A stretch of DNA of 64,000 nucleotides from Breznakiella homolactica (GCF_016616095.2 NZ_CP067089.2:2232001-2296000), one strand, 5' to 3'. Shown: positions 9,118 to 17,494, numbered from the stretch's first letter. Made by a program: numbers and translations. Notes: a model not told the origin generated them from the sequence alone.

Positions 9118-9149
9118 TTGACAATGATCCGCAAAAAAAGCATTGTACA
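9118..9149. promoter_or_regulatory. TTGACA box and inverted repeat upstream of potA
   Basis: A TTGACA hexamer (9118-9123) overlaps an inverted repeat ACAATG (9121-9126) / CATTGT (9141-9146) with a 14-bp spacer. An earlier TATAAT is at 9081-9086. This intergenic stretch probably holds the pot operon promoter and a possible operator. A further short hairpin, CCGGAT/ATCCGG, lies at about 9167-9182. Confidence 0.4.
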
Positions 9150-9226
9150 TTTTAGAATAAATAATCCGGATACCGAATCCGGCTGTTTGTTTCAAGAACC
9201 GCTGAAGGGAGGTTGAAGGGGCACTA

Positions 9227-10360
9227 TTGAAAGGAAGCGATGTTGTCATTGAGGGGGTTTCCAAGGCCTTCGGTGATTTTAAGGTACTGAAGGATGTAAA
9301 CCTTACCATTAAGAAGGGGGAATTTTTTTCCCTCCTCGGACCGTCCGGGTGCGGCAAAACGACGCTCCTGCGTATTATAGCGGGATTCGAAAGTCCGGAT
9401 ATCGGGGTGGTTACCTTTGACGGCAAAGACGTGCTTCCCCTGCCCCCAAACCGGAGGCCGGCGAATACCGTATTCCAGAACTATGCCCTTTTCCCCCACC
9501 TGTCGATTTTCGACAATGTGGCTTTTCCCCTGCGTATCCGCAAAGCGTCAAAACAAGAAATAGACAGCAAAGTCACGGAATACCTGAAACTGGTTGAGCT
9601 CGAGGAACATTCCCATAAGAAACCGAACCAGCTTTCCGGCGGCCAGAAACAGCGGGTCGCCATAGCCCGGGCGCTCATCAACGAGCCGAGCGTCCTGCTC
9701 CTGGACGAACCCCTGTCTGCCCTGGACGCGAAACTGCGGCAGCACATGCTCATAGAACTGGACCAGATCCACGATAAAATCGGCATCACCTTTATCTATG
9801 TAACCCATGACCAGCAGGAAGCCCTGTCCGTATCCGACCGCATAGCGGTCATGAACAAGGGTAAAGTGCTCCAGGTGGGCACCCCCCATGACATATACGA
9901 AAGCCCCGCCACCGATTTCGTCGCCCGCTTTATCGGTGAAACGAACCTCTTCGACGCCACCGTCGTATCGGTGGAACCCATGCACAAAGAAACCGGGGAC
10001 GAATTCATGGTGGTGCTGGACATACCCGAACTGGGCAGTATCAAAGTTACCACCGTGGATACGGTGGTACCCGGCCAGAAGGTGAGTTTTACCGTCCGCC
10101 CGGAAAAGATACTGATCTCCAAGGAAAAACCCGCCACGAAGCGGGAGGATATCAACCTCTATCAGGGTATGGTGGATGAACCGATTTATTCGGGGTTCCA
10201 GACGAAATTCTATGTAAAGGTCATGGACAACGTGGTAATCCGGGTCATCAAACAGCACGCTAAATACTCCGACGAAGGCCCCGATATTGTCTGGAAGGAT
10301 TCGGTGTACGTTTCCTGGAGCGCCATTGACGGCTATATTGTAGGGGTACGGGACGAATGA
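9227..10360 (+). CDS. potA: Spermidine/putrescine ABC transporter ATP-binding protein
   Basis: This 377-residue ATPase powers polyamine import. It has Walker A GPSGCGKTT, Q-loop region NTVFQNYALFPH, signature LSGGQKQRVAIA, Walker B LLLDEPLSALD and a C-terminal TOBE-type beta domain from about residue 270. The start is taken as TTG at 9227 because a GGGAGG-type ribosome-binding site lies just upstream and the next in-frame ATG is well inside the fold. The stop overlaps the potB start by four bases. The set potA-potB-potC-potD makes the assignment strong. Confidence 0.92.
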   Translation: MKGSDVVIEGVSKAFGDFKVLKDVNLTIKKGEFFSLLGPSGCGKTTLLRIIAGFESPDIGVVTFDGKDVLPLPPNRRPANTVFQNYALFPHLSIFDNVAFPLRIRKASKQEIDSKVTEYLKLVELEEHSHKKPNQLSGGQKQRVAIARALINEPSVLLLDEPLSALDAKLRQHMLIELDQIHDKIGITFIYVTHDQQEALSVSDRIAVMNKGKVLQVGTPHDIYESPATDFVARFIGETNLFDATVVSVEPMHKETGDEFMVVLDIPELGSIKVTTVDTVVPGQKVSFTVRPEKILISKEKPATKREDINLYQGMVDEPIYSGFQTKFYVKVMDNVVIRVIKQHAKYSDEGPDIVWKDSVYVSWSAIDGYIVGVRDE

Positions 10361-11328
10361 AAGACTCCGGCGGCCGGCGCAATTACGGCCCGTTTTATTC
10401 CGGTCCCATGGGACTGTGGTTCACGGTATTTTTCCTGGCGCCGCTCTTAATCATTGTGCTGTACAGTTTTCTCAGGAAAGGTCTCTACGGCGGCGTGGTA
10501 TGGGAATTCTCCCTGGACGCGTACAAGGCCCTGGGGAATGCCAGCTTTCTGGTTATCGCAGTGCGGACCCTTATCATGGCGCTTATCGCCACGGTAATAA
10601 CCATCATGCTTGCCCTGCCCTGCGGGTATTTTATGGCGAAAAGCAAACACCAGACATTCCTGCTGCTGCTCATCATAATTCCCTTCTGGACGAATTTTCT
10701 CATCCGGGTTTTCGCCTGGATGAATATTCTGGGAAACAACGGGTTCCTCAACGACCTGCTCCTGCGCCTGGGTATCATCAAGGATTACATCCATTTCCTG
10801 TACAACAAACAGGCGGTGGTGCTGGTCCTGGTATATATGTACCTGCCCTATGCCATTCTGCCCCTCTTTTCGACAATCGATAAATTCGATTTCTCCCTGC
10901 TGGAAGCGGCACGGGATCTGGGGGCGACCAAATTTAAATCCATGATGAAGGTTCTCCTTCCCAATATTCGGAGCGGCATTTTTACGGCGGTACTCTTTAC
11001 CTTTATACCGATCTTCGGGGCCTACGCGGTTCCCCTCATGGTAGGCGACACCGACTCGTACATGCTGGGCAACGTTATTTCGGACCAGCTCAAGACCAAC
11101 CGCAACTGGCCGCTGGTATCCGCCATCTCCATGGTAATCACCCTGGTTACCACCATCGGAGTCATGGCCATGATGAGCCTCCAGAAGAAGGACGCCATCC
11201 GCACCGGGGACCTTAAGGCCGAAAACGCGGGCATGGACAGTACCGTAATGCAGTCCCGGCTCAGGGGCTTCGGTTCGAATTTCAGGAAACGGAAACCCCA
11301 CGAACTTCCGAAAGGAGGCGCCCAATGA
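10357..11328 (+). CDS. potB: Spermidine/putrescine ABC transporter permease
   Basis: This 323-residue integral membrane protein has six predicted transmembrane segments. Its EAA coupling motif (LEAARDLGATKFKSMMKVLLPNI) contacts the ATPase. It starts within the last codon of potA and its end overlaps the start of potC by four bases, which indicates translational coupling. The C-terminal tail after the last helix is longer and more basic than in the E. coli protein. Identity as PotB rather than PotC comes from gene order and from resemblance to the first permease of the system. Confidence 0.9.
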   Translation: MKDSGGRRNYGPFYSGPMGLWFTVFFLAPLLIIVLYSFLRKGLYGGVVWEFSLDAYKALGNASFLVIAVRTLIMALIATVITIMLALPCGYFMAKSKHQTFLLLLIIIPFWTNFLIRVFAWMNILGNNGFLNDLLLRLGIIKDYIHFLYNKQAVVLVLVYMYLPYAILPLFSTIDKFDFSLLEAARDLGATKFKSMMKVLLPNIRSGIFTAVLFTFIPIFGAYAVPLMVGDTDSYMLGNVISDQLKTNRNWPLVSAISMVITLVTTIGVMAMMSLQKKDAIRTGDLKAENAGMDSTVMQSRLRGFGSNFRKRKPHELPKGGAQ

Positions 11329-12173
11329 GCGGTGTTATCGCCTTCCGCAAACCCGCCCCTTCCGGGGAGGCGGCCCGCCACGCCCGGCGGGCCTACCGGA
11401 GCCGGTTTTCATTTTCCCAGACTATTTTTATTGCGACCATTGTATTCCTGTTCCTGCCCCTCTTTGTTCTGGTCCTGTATTCCTTCAACGAATCCAAGGG
11501 AATGGGCTGGACCGGTTTCTCCCTGGTCTGGTATGAACAGCTGTTCTTCCATTCCCGGGACCTCTGGCGGGCGTTCTGGAACAGTATCCTTATCGCCCTT
11601 TCTTCGGCGGCGTGCTCCACCGTGCTGGGAACCTTCGGAGCCATCGGGGTAAATTGGTACCGGTTCAAAGCCCGGGGCTATATCCAGGCGATTTCGTTCC
11701 TGCCGATGATTCTCCCCGAAATCGTGGTGGGGGTTTCCCTGTCGATTTTCTTCGCGGGGATAAAACTCAAGCTCGGCCTCCTGACGATTTTTATCGCCCA
11801 TACGACCTTCAACCTGCCCTTTGTGTTTCTCATGGTCATGGCCCGGCTGGATGAATTCGATTTTTCCATAATAGAAGCTGCCAAGGATCTGGGCGCCAGC
11901 GAACTGCAGACATTGCTCAGGGTAATCATACCGGTCTGTATGCCCGGTATTGTTTCCGGGTTCCTGACGGCGGTTACTATTTCGCTGGAGGACTTCGTAA
12001 TAACCTTCTTCGTCTCCGGACCGGGATCAACGACCCTCCCCCTGTATATTTACTCTTCCATACGGTTCGGAGTGTCCCCGGTTATAAACGCCCTTTCGGT
12101 GGTGATGATCTTCGGCACAGTGGTCCTGACATACCTGCTGAGGAATTTCCTTAAATATATCGCGGCCAAATAG
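11325..12173 (+). CDS. potC: Spermidine/putrescine ABC transporter permease
   Basis: This is the second 282-residue permease subunit, with an extra cytoplasmic N-terminal stretch of about 30 residues rich in Arg and Ala before the first helix. The EAA coupling loop reads IEAAKDLGASELQTLLRVIIP. SLEDFVITFFVSGPG is a typical PotC segment. The start is preceded by AAAGGAGG inside the end of potB. It pairs with PotB in the membrane to form the polyamine channel. Confidence 0.9.
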   Translation: MSGVIAFRKPAPSGEAARHARRAYRSRFSFSQTIFIATIVFLFLPLFVLVLYSFNESKGMGWTGFSLVWYEQLFFHSRDLWRAFWNSILIALSSAACSTVLGTFGAIGVNWYRFKARGYIQAISFLPMILPEIVVGVSLSIFFAGIKLKLGLLTIFIAHTTFNLPFVFLMVMARLDEFDFSIIEAAKDLGASELQTLLRVIIPVCMPGIVSGFLTAVTISLEDFVITFFVSGPGSTTLPLYIYSSIRFGVSPVINALSVVMIFGTVVLTYLLRNFLKYIAAK

Positions 12174-12188
12174 ACGTCCGCGGTTAAT

Positions 12189-12204
12189 AGCCTCCCCGGA
12201 GGCT
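12189..12204 (+). terminator. Small hairpin between potC and potD
   Basis: AGCCTCC and GGAGGCT form a 7-bp stem with a two-base loop shortly after the potC stop. No T-run follows, so it is more likely an mRNA stability or processing hairpin than a full terminator. It could allow the binding protein to be expressed at a different level from the membrane subunits. Confidence 0.4.
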
Positions 12205-12266
12205 GCCTCGTGTTCCTGGGGTGGAGAAAAATCCGCCGGGTACTATACTTTTATTAGGAGGAAGGA

Positions 12267-13328
12267 ATGAAGTCTCTCAAAAAAAAATCGTGGGTTACCG
12301 CTGTATGCACAGCCGCGGCTGTATGCGCGGCGGCTCTTTTTACCGGATGCTCCGGCAGCGGTGATTCCAGCAGACTGTATATTTATAACTGGACATATTA
12401 TACACCGGATTCGGTTATCCAGAAATTTGAAGAGGAATACGGCGTCACGGTGGTGTACGATTCCTACGCCTCCAATGAGGAGCTCTTCGCGAAACTCATG
12501 GCCGGGGGTTCGGGGTACGATATCATCTTCCCCTCGGGGGATTACGTTTCCATCATGATAAAACTCGATATGCTGGAACATATAGACAGGTCAAAACTCA
12601 CCAACCTGGGGAACATCGATCCTATGGTGCTGGAAAAGGCCACCTATGATCCCCGGATGGATTATTCCGTGCCGTACTATTTCGGCGCCGCGGGGATCGC
12701 GGTCAACACCGCCCGGGTCCCGCAGTTTGAACGGAGCTGGTCAATGTTCGGCCGGACCGACCTCAAGGGCAAGATGACCATGATGGACGATATGCGGGAA
12801 GTCATGGGGGATGCCCTGGCCCATCTGGGATATTCAATAAATACAATAAATCCGGCGGAGATTGCGGAAGCCCGGGATCTCATCAACAGCTCATGGAAAC
12901 CAAACCTGGTAAAATTTGACGCCGAATCCTTCGGCAAGGGTTTCGCCGACGGGGACTTCTGGGTTGTCCAGGGATACGCGGAAGTGGTGTACGAAGAAAT
13001 ATCCGAAGCCCAGAAAAAGGATACCTATTTCTTTATCCCTCCCGAGGGCGGGCCGAGCTATATCGACAGTATGTGTATTCTCAAGGGATCGAAAAACCGG
13101 GACCTGGCACATACTTTCATCGACTTTATCCACCGTCCCGAGATTTACGCTGAATTCACCGATTCCTTCGGTTTCCCCGCCACGGTCAACATTCCGGCCC
13201 GGGAATACAAAAAGGTCACTCCCTATTACACCGCCGAAGAACTCGTTAACACGGAGCTCAAAAACGACCTGGGGGAATATCTGGAACTGTACAACGACGC
13301 ATGGCTTAAGATCCGGGTGGGGAACTGA
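12267..13328 (+). CDS. potD: Spermidine/putrescine-binding lipoprotein
   Basis: The 353-residue protein begins with a lysine-rich N-region, a hydrophobic core and the lipobox FTGC. It is therefore a lipid-anchored version of the periplasmic polyamine-binding protein. The mature N-terminus reads LYIYNWTYYTPDSVIQKFEEEYG, the hallmark of PotD/PotF-type receptors. A strong AGGAGGAAGG ribosome-binding site precedes the ATG, and a TATACT box just upstream (12244-12249) may give an additional promoter. It completes the potABCD unit. Ligand preference between spermidine and putrescine cannot be judged. Confidence 0.92.
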   Translation: MKSLKKKSWVTAVCTAAAVCAAALFTGCSGSGDSSRLYIYNWTYYTPDSVIQKFEEEYGVTVVYDSYASNEELFAKLMAGGSGYDIIFPSGDYVSIMIKLDMLEHIDRSKLTNLGNIDPMVLEKATYDPRMDYSVPYYFGAAGIAVNTARVPQFERSWSMFGRTDLKGKMTMMDDMREVMGDALAHLGYSINTINPAEIAEARDLINSSWKPNLVKFDAESFGKGFADGDFWVVQGYAEVVYEEISEAQKKDTYFFIPPEGGPSYIDSMCILKGSKNRDLAHTFIDFIHRPEIYAEFTDSFGFPATVNIPAREYKKVTPYYTAEELVNTELKNDLGEYLELYNDAWLKIRVGN

Positions 13329-13332
13329 TACA

Positions 13333-14004
13333 ATGATTGAGTACGTGGTGGCAAACAACATCGACGACCGTATCCTTACACGGGCGGCGGACACCCTGTC
13401 CGCCGGAGGGCTTCTGGCGCTCCCGTCGGATACAAGCTGGGTCATTGTCTGCTCCATGAAATCAAAGGACGGAATAAAAAAACTCCGCCGCCTTTCCGGG
13501 GAACGGGAAGAACGGTACTTCACGCTGCTGTGTTCGGACATTTCACAGTTCGGGGAATTCTGCAGCATGGACAATACGAGGTTCCGTATTATCAAGCGGC
13601 TGAGCCCGGGGCCGTACGTGTTTATTTTAAAAACGCTGCTCGGTACGGAAAAAGCTCTGGATATACGCCGCCGGGAAGTGGGGGTCCGTATACCGGACCA
13701 TCCGGTTCCCATTAAAACAATCGAAACCCTGGGTGTTCCGCTGTACTCCATTACGGCAAAAAAAAGCATGGCCTCCGGCGGTGATCCGGATTCAGGCGGC
13801 CCCGAAGCCGCGGAAGATCAGGAACTGCCGCCGATTCCCGAAGAGGAACTGTTTGAAGGCGGATGGGAACTCGAAGAAATCGACGGTGTGGACCTTATCC
13901 TCGATACCGGCGAAGAACGCCCCAGGATTTTCTCAACGATCCTTGACCTTACGGAAGATGAGGTAAAACTTGTCCGCCGTGGAGCGGGCCCCTGGCCGGT
14001 ATAA
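13333..14004 (+). CDS. Sua5/YciO/YrdC-family protein (threonylcarbamoyl-AMP synthase-like)
   Basis: The frame is open upstream through potD, but the real start is the ATG at 13333, four bases after the potD stop. This gives 223 residues. The N-terminal half has the YrdC-fold signature: GGLLALPSDTSWVIVC, KLRRLSGEREERYFTLLCSDISQ, a PGPYVFIL strand and REVGVRIPDHPV. TsaC/Sua5 enzymes make threonylcarbamoyl-AMP for the t6A modification of tRNA. The sequence is closer to the YciO branch, whose function is less clear. About 35 acidic residues are inserted before the last strand. It is probably translated together with potD. Confidence 0.75.
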   Translation: MIEYVVANNIDDRILTRAADTLSAGGLLALPSDTSWVIVCSMKSKDGIKKLRRLSGEREERYFTLLCSDISQFGEFCSMDNTRFRIIKRLSPGPYVFILKTLLGTEKALDIRRREVGVRIPDHPVPIKTIETLGVPLYSITAKKSMASGGDPDSGGPEAAEDQELPPIPEEELFEGGWELEEIDGVDLILDTGEERPRIFSTILDLTEDEVKLVRRGAGPWPV

Positions 14005-14035
14005 GCGCGAAGGCCCGGGGACCCGAAGAGGGGGT

Positions 14036-14341
14036 GACGTAAGACTTGCCGCCAGGGGCGGCAAGTCTTTTAGGAGTTTTGCGGAGCAAAACTCCACACA
14101 CAGTGCGGCAAGGCTGGAGCGCAGGGGGAGCCTCCCCCGCGGCCGGGCAGCGCAGAGCCGGTTAGGCCGGCAAGCACCCGGCCGTAACGGTAACGCCGGG
14201 TCCCTGGATAGAGCGACTTTCGAGGCCGCAGGCCGACACGTCGTGCCCGGAGGGCACGCGCCGACACCGTTTTTCTCCGGCAGGACCCGCGGAATCGGTA
14301 AAACCAGGTGCTTGCCGGCTTGTCAGACTCTATGCTCCCCC
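14036..14341 (+). repeat. Complex interspersed repeat, copy A
   Basis: This 306-bp region aligns along its whole length with 31094-31399. It contains a hairpin around 14041-14068, a GGAGTTTTGC/GCAAAACTCC hairpin, a long-range 13-bp stem between 14166-14178 (GCCGGCAAGCACC) and 14307-14319, and the conserved core of elements P1/P2 in reverse orientation at about 14210-14236. It ends in GCTCCCCC (14334-14341), six bases before the -35 of the next promoter. No convincing coding sequence is present. Confidence 0.8.
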
Positions 14342-14347
14342 TTATCA

Positions 14348-14377
14348 TTGACACGAAAAGTTCTGCTGCGGTATATT
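14348..14377 (+). promoter_or_regulatory. Strong sigma-70 promoter for the riboswitch-permease unit
   Basis: TTGACA (14348-14353) and TATATT (14372-14377) are separated by 18 bp. The predicted transcription start, about 14384, lies just before the first strand of the riboswitch aptamer, so the leader RNA is about 185 nt. Confidence 0.75.
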
Positions 14378-14385
14378 CTTTATTA

Positions 14386-14496
14386 CAGAAAGGGGAGTAG
14401 TTACACGCGCAGTAATCAACAGCCGGCGGAGTAAAAACAGTGGTTTTTTCCGTCTGGTTACGCGGCTCCGGTATTCGGGGAAACAAGACCTTTCGT
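14386..14496 (+). ncRNA. yybP-ykoY (manganese) riboswitch aptamer
   Basis: The leader shows the hallmarks of the yybP-ykoY motif: GAAAGGGGAGTAG at 14388-14400 and AAACAAGACCTTTC at 14481-14494. P1 pairs GAAAGG (14388-14393) with CCTTTC (14489-14494). Between them are plausible helices: TTAC/GTAA, the arm CCGGCGGA with TCCGTCTGG, and CTCCG/CGGGG. The family senses Mn2+ and usually controls Mn2+ exporters. Placement directly after a promoter and directly before an intrinsic terminator and a permease gene is typical. Recognition is from memory of the consensus; a covariance-model search would settle it. Confidence 0.8.
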
Positions 14497-14545
14497 ATGG
14501 GATATTCGGTAAAACGAATTTCCATACGAAAGGTCTTTTTTTATT
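14485..14545 (+). terminator. Riboswitch expression platform (intrinsic terminator)
   Basis: Arms 14485-14500 (AAGACCTTTCGTATGG) and 14522-14537 are complementary over 16 bases, with ATTCG/CGAAT pairing inside the loop and a TTTTTTTATTTTT tail. The 5' arm includes the 3' strand of aptamer helix P1, so P1 formation and termination exclude each other. Ligand binding should therefore turn the downstream gene on. Confidence 0.85.
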
Positions 14546-14568
14546 TTTATGTTTTGGAGGAATTGCTT

Positions 14569-15849
14569 ATGCCAATGAAGTGGATAGTACTTGCCCTGGC
14601 AATACTTATGTATGTTCTTATTGTTATTTTCCCCGGGAAAAAGTCATTCTTTTCCCTGGGGGCCGCGGCCCTCATGCTTATTCTCAGGGTGGTGAGCCCC
14701 GGAGAAGCTTTCGGCGGAATGGTCAACTGGAATGTACTCATGATCTTCATCGGCAGCCTGGTGATAGCGGAACTGTTTATCTATTCCCGGGTTCCGGCGG
14801 TTATCGCCGACGAACTGATCATCCGTTCGCCCAATGTAGGTATCGCCATTGTGGCGATCCTGATGATGACCGGTATCATTTCGGCTTTTGTGGAAAACGT
14901 AGCCACAGTCCTCGTGATGGCGCCGATTGCCCTGGCCCTCAGCAAAAAACTGAAAATGGATCCGACCCATTTTATGGTGGGGCTGGCGGTTATGGCGAAT
15001 CTCCAAGGAACGGCCACTTTAGTCGGGGACCCGCCGTCGATGATCTTCGCCGATTACGCAGGATACGGCTTTAATGACTTCTTTTTCTATAAAGGGAAGC
15101 CGTCCATATTTTTTGCCGTCCAGGTCGGAATGGTAGCCGGGGCAATCTTTTTTTACGGCTTTTTCTCAAAAAAAGGGAAAAAGCAAATAAAAATCGAACG
15201 GGAAAAAATTCTCTCATTTACCCCGACGGTGCTTCTTATCCTGATGATCATCGGCCTGGCTTTGGCGTCATTTTTCCACTCCGGTGTTTCACTCATTGCC
15301 GGACTGATTGTAGTCGGCCTCGGGATCGCGGGCCTCATCTGGTACCGTTTTGTCCGGAAGGAAAGCGGCAGAAAGGTTTGGGAACTGGTGAAAGGGCTGG
15401 ACTGGGATACGGTACTGTTCCTGATCGGTATTTTTATTATGGTCGGCGCCGTGGCCGAAGTCGGACTCCTGGATGATTTTTCGGCATTCCTTTCGGGCCT
15501 GGTGGGAGACAATGTCCTGCTTGGTTTTCTGCTTATTGTGGGCTTTTCCACAATTATCTCCGGCTTTGTCGACAACGTACCGTACATTATTGTTATGCTG
15601 CCGGTGGCAGGGAAGCTGGCGGCACAGCTGTCCCTGCAGCCGGAACTCTATATGTTCGGCCTGCTCATCGGCTCCTGTATGGGCGGCAACCTTACGCCCT
15701 TCGGCGCGTCCGCCAATATCGTAACTGTCGGTTTATTGAAAAAACAGGGTGTCCAGATGAGCTTCGGAAAATGGCTCAGGATAGGGCTGCCCTTCACGCT
15801 TCTGACCACCGCCGCGGCGTCGGCGTTTATCTGGTTCGTCTGGAGGTAG
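14569..15849 (+). CDS. ArsB/NhaD (ion transporter superfamily) permease under a manganese-type riboswitch
   Basis: The frame is open from 14440, but the start is placed at ATG 14569. It follows a TTGGAGG site and lies downstream of the terminator; earlier starts would fall inside the riboswitch. The 426-residue protein has about ten to twelve hydrophobic segments in two halves. Two related loops contain the family motifs: VENVATVLVMAPIALAL with NLQGTATLVGDPPSMI in the first half, and VDNVPYIIVMLPVAGKL with GGNLTPFGASANIV in the second. Such permeases move arsenite, Na+/H+ or dicarboxylates. The riboswitch suggests a divalent metal or manganese-linked ion flux, which is an inference. The 3' end overlaps the convergent gene by about 200 bp. 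Confidence 0.8.
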   Translation: MPMKWIVLALAILMYVLIVIFPGKKSFFSLGAAALMLILRVVSPGEAFGGMVNWNVLMIFIGSLVIAELFIYSRVPAVIADELIIRSPNVGIAIVAILMMTGIISAFVENVATVLVMAPIALALSKKLKMDPTHFMVGLAVMANLQGTATLVGDPPSMIFADYAGYGFNDFFFYKGKPSIFFAVQVGMVAGAIFFYGFFSKKGKKQIKIEREKILSFTPTVLLILMIIGLALASFFHSGVSLIAGLIVVGLGIAGLIWYRFVRKESGRKVWELVKGLDWDTVLFLIGIFIMVGAVAEVGLLDDFSAFLSGLVGDNVLLGFLLIVGFSTIISGFVDNVPYIIVMLPVAGKLAAQLSLQPELYMFGLLIGSCMGGNLTPFGASANIVTVGLLKKQGVQMSFGKWLRIGLPFTLLTTAAASAFIWFVWR

Positions 15850-17342
15850 GTGGGCTTCCGCATGCTGGGGTAAATTTCTTCCATAAACTCATTGGGGTAC
15901 TGCTTGTCCAGGAAGGATTCAAAATTGTTTGCCGGCGGAACCCCGTCCTGGCGCAGGCTCCACCGGTATACCGCCACCGCGGAAAGCGCAAGATCCGCGA
16001 CGATAAGCACCATAAGCACAATGGTCATGGTATACCCCTGTTTCTTCAGCAGCCGGTCAATAAAGGTAAGAAGCCGCGGCAGTATGAACTTGATAAACAG
16101 AACCCCCAGGATGCCCCAGAAAAGCATAAAAACCAGGCTGGTTCTGCCGCTGCTTCCGATGGAAAACGTTGAATCGTCGTATCCCCACGAAACAGTTTTG
16201 AAAACCTTCTCCTGCACAAAGCTGCAGACCCATTCAAAGGCGCCGCCGATCAGAGCGGCGCCCAGAAAAATGACGCTGTCCCGCTTCCGGGCCAGGGGCA
16301 TAAGAGCGACCACCATGATCACGGCGCCGATGCCGTACACCTGGTTAAAGGGTCCGTAAATTACCCCCTGGCGGCTTTCCAGAACTCCCCGGGTTACCAG
16401 CGCAAAGAGCGTTTCCACCACGTACCCGATAACACCGCCCACGAGAAAAACCCAAAAGAGTTTGTAGATACTCAGCTTTCCCGTATATACGGCGCCCTCT
16501 TCCTTGTCCGTGGATTTTAAATAATTCCGGAGCCAGGCTTTAAATCTTTTCCAGGTTCCGGGACGCTTTTCCTTCCGGTCCCGGGAAAGGACTTCCTTTA
16601 AAGCATTGATACTGCCTTCCTTTCCGGTAATTTCGAGATTCGGAAAGGAACGGAGCAGCCGGTACCCGCTGTGGGATTTCTGGGCGGTGGTCCCCATTTT
16701 CTCAAGCAGTTCCGGCGGGAAATCCTTGAGCGCGGTCCGGTAAGAATCGTTTTTCAGATTCAGCAGGAATTCCTGGTCCTCTTTGCTGAGACTGTAGTAC
16801 ACCTGTATCCACTGAGTGGTACGGTCCTCAAAATCAGCCAGTAGTTTAAGGGAAAAATATTGGTCAACCAGCAGTATAATTATGATTCCCGACGCAATGA
16901 GCCGGATGAACGCTGAGGGAATATCCTCCAGTATAATTCCTGTCCAGGGTCTCCCGAAATAAATAAGAAGACTCATAAGCAGGGCATAGAAAACAGCCTT
17001 GGGAATATACACCCGGCCCCGGATCTGGAGCTTTCGGTTACTGTAATTCCACCAGCGAATATTGGTCATTTTCTCCAGAACGACGCTTCCCAGATATTCA
17101 TAGATGATATAAAACACCACCGCGGCCGCAATAAAAACGGGAAGCGGGACCGGAAGCAGGGTTCTGAAAATTATCAGGACCAGGGCGGCGACACCGTACA
17201 TGGGGCTGTACGGGCCGTAGAGGAACCCCTTATTTACCAGCTGTCTATACAGTATGAGATGTACCAGCGTTTCGCCGAGCCATCCGATAAAACTGAAAAA
17301 CAAAAAATAAAACACAATATCGGAAAAAGACTGAATAACCAT
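15648..17342 (-). CDS. Two-domain CmpB/DUF1113-like membrane protein
   Basis: The 564-residue protein contains two copies of a membrane module: FFSFIGWLGETLVHLILYRQLVNKGFLYGPYSPMYG near residues 13-50 and a second VVGG-IGYVVETLFALV...GVIYGPFNQVYG block from about residue 300. Each is followed by several hydrophobic helices, as in the family annotated as putative ABC-transporter type IV (CmpB). A charged cytoplasmic-looking region separates them. The function is unknown. The last 65 or so residues are encoded opposite the 3' end of the riboswitch-controlled permease, and no earlier stop exists in this frame. This tail-to-tail overlap of 202 bp is unusual and may reflect loss of an ancestral stop codon. 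Confidence 0.65.
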   Translation of the reverse strand: MVIQSFSDIVFYFLFFSFIGWLGETLVHLILYRQLVNKGFLYGPYSPMYGVAALVLIIFRTLLPVPLPVFIAAAVVFYIIYEYLGSVVLEKMTNIRWWNYSNRKLQIRGRVYIPKAVFYALLMSLLIYFGRPWTGIILEDIPSAFIRLIASGIIIILLVDQYFSLKLLADFEDRTTQWIQVYYSLSKEDQEFLLNLKNDSYRTALKDFPPELLEKMGTTAQKSHSGYRLLRSFPNLEITGKEGSINALKEVLSRDRKEKRPGTWKRFKAWLRNYLKSTDKEEGAVYTGKLSIYKLFWVFLVGGVIGYVVETLFALVTRGVLESRQGVIYGPFNQVYGIGAVIMVVALMPLARKRDSVIFLGAALIGGAFEWVCSFVQEKVFKTVSWGYDDSTFSIGSSGRTSLVFMLFWGILGVLFIKFILPRLLTFIDRLLKKQGYTMTIVLMVLIVADLALSAVAVYRWSLRQDGVPPANNFESFLDKQYPNEFMEEIYPSMRKPTYLQTNQINADAAAVVRSVKGSPILSHFPKLIWTPCFFNKPTVTILADAPKGVRLPPIQEPMSRPNI

Positions 17343-17371
17343 TGCCGTACCGTACCCCGTATTTGAGTTTT

Positions 17372-17430
17372 TGCGAGTAATATAATAGTATATACTCTAA
17401 CGCAGTTAACTTAGTATAAACTATAATAGT
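17372..17430. promoter_or_regulatory. Divergent AT-rich promoter region between the CmpB-like gene and cls
   Basis: This stretch contains overlapping TATAAT/TATACT-type boxes on both strands, including TATAAT at 17422-17427 on the plus strand. A short inverted repeat GAGTA...TACTC lies at about 17374-17396. Clear -35 elements are not obvious. Confidence 0.45.
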
Positions 17431-17494
17431 TGTTTTCAGAAAAGCAAAATGCAGGGAAACGCTTACAGCACAAAAAATATTCGGGGTGACATAA

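Noticed and set aside
12916-13332. Long in-frame extension upstream of the Sua5/YciO-like gene
   Set aside because: It lies entirely within potD in another frame; the ATG at 13333 four bases after potD gives the conserved protein start.
14036-14341. Repeat A as an insertion sequence
   Set aside because: No transposase frame, no clear target duplication, and the internal structure is a series of hairpins.
14440-14568. N-terminal extension of the permease through 43 extra codons
   Set aside because: It would be translated from the riboswitch and its terminator and has no ribosome-binding site; the ATG at 14569 has a good one.
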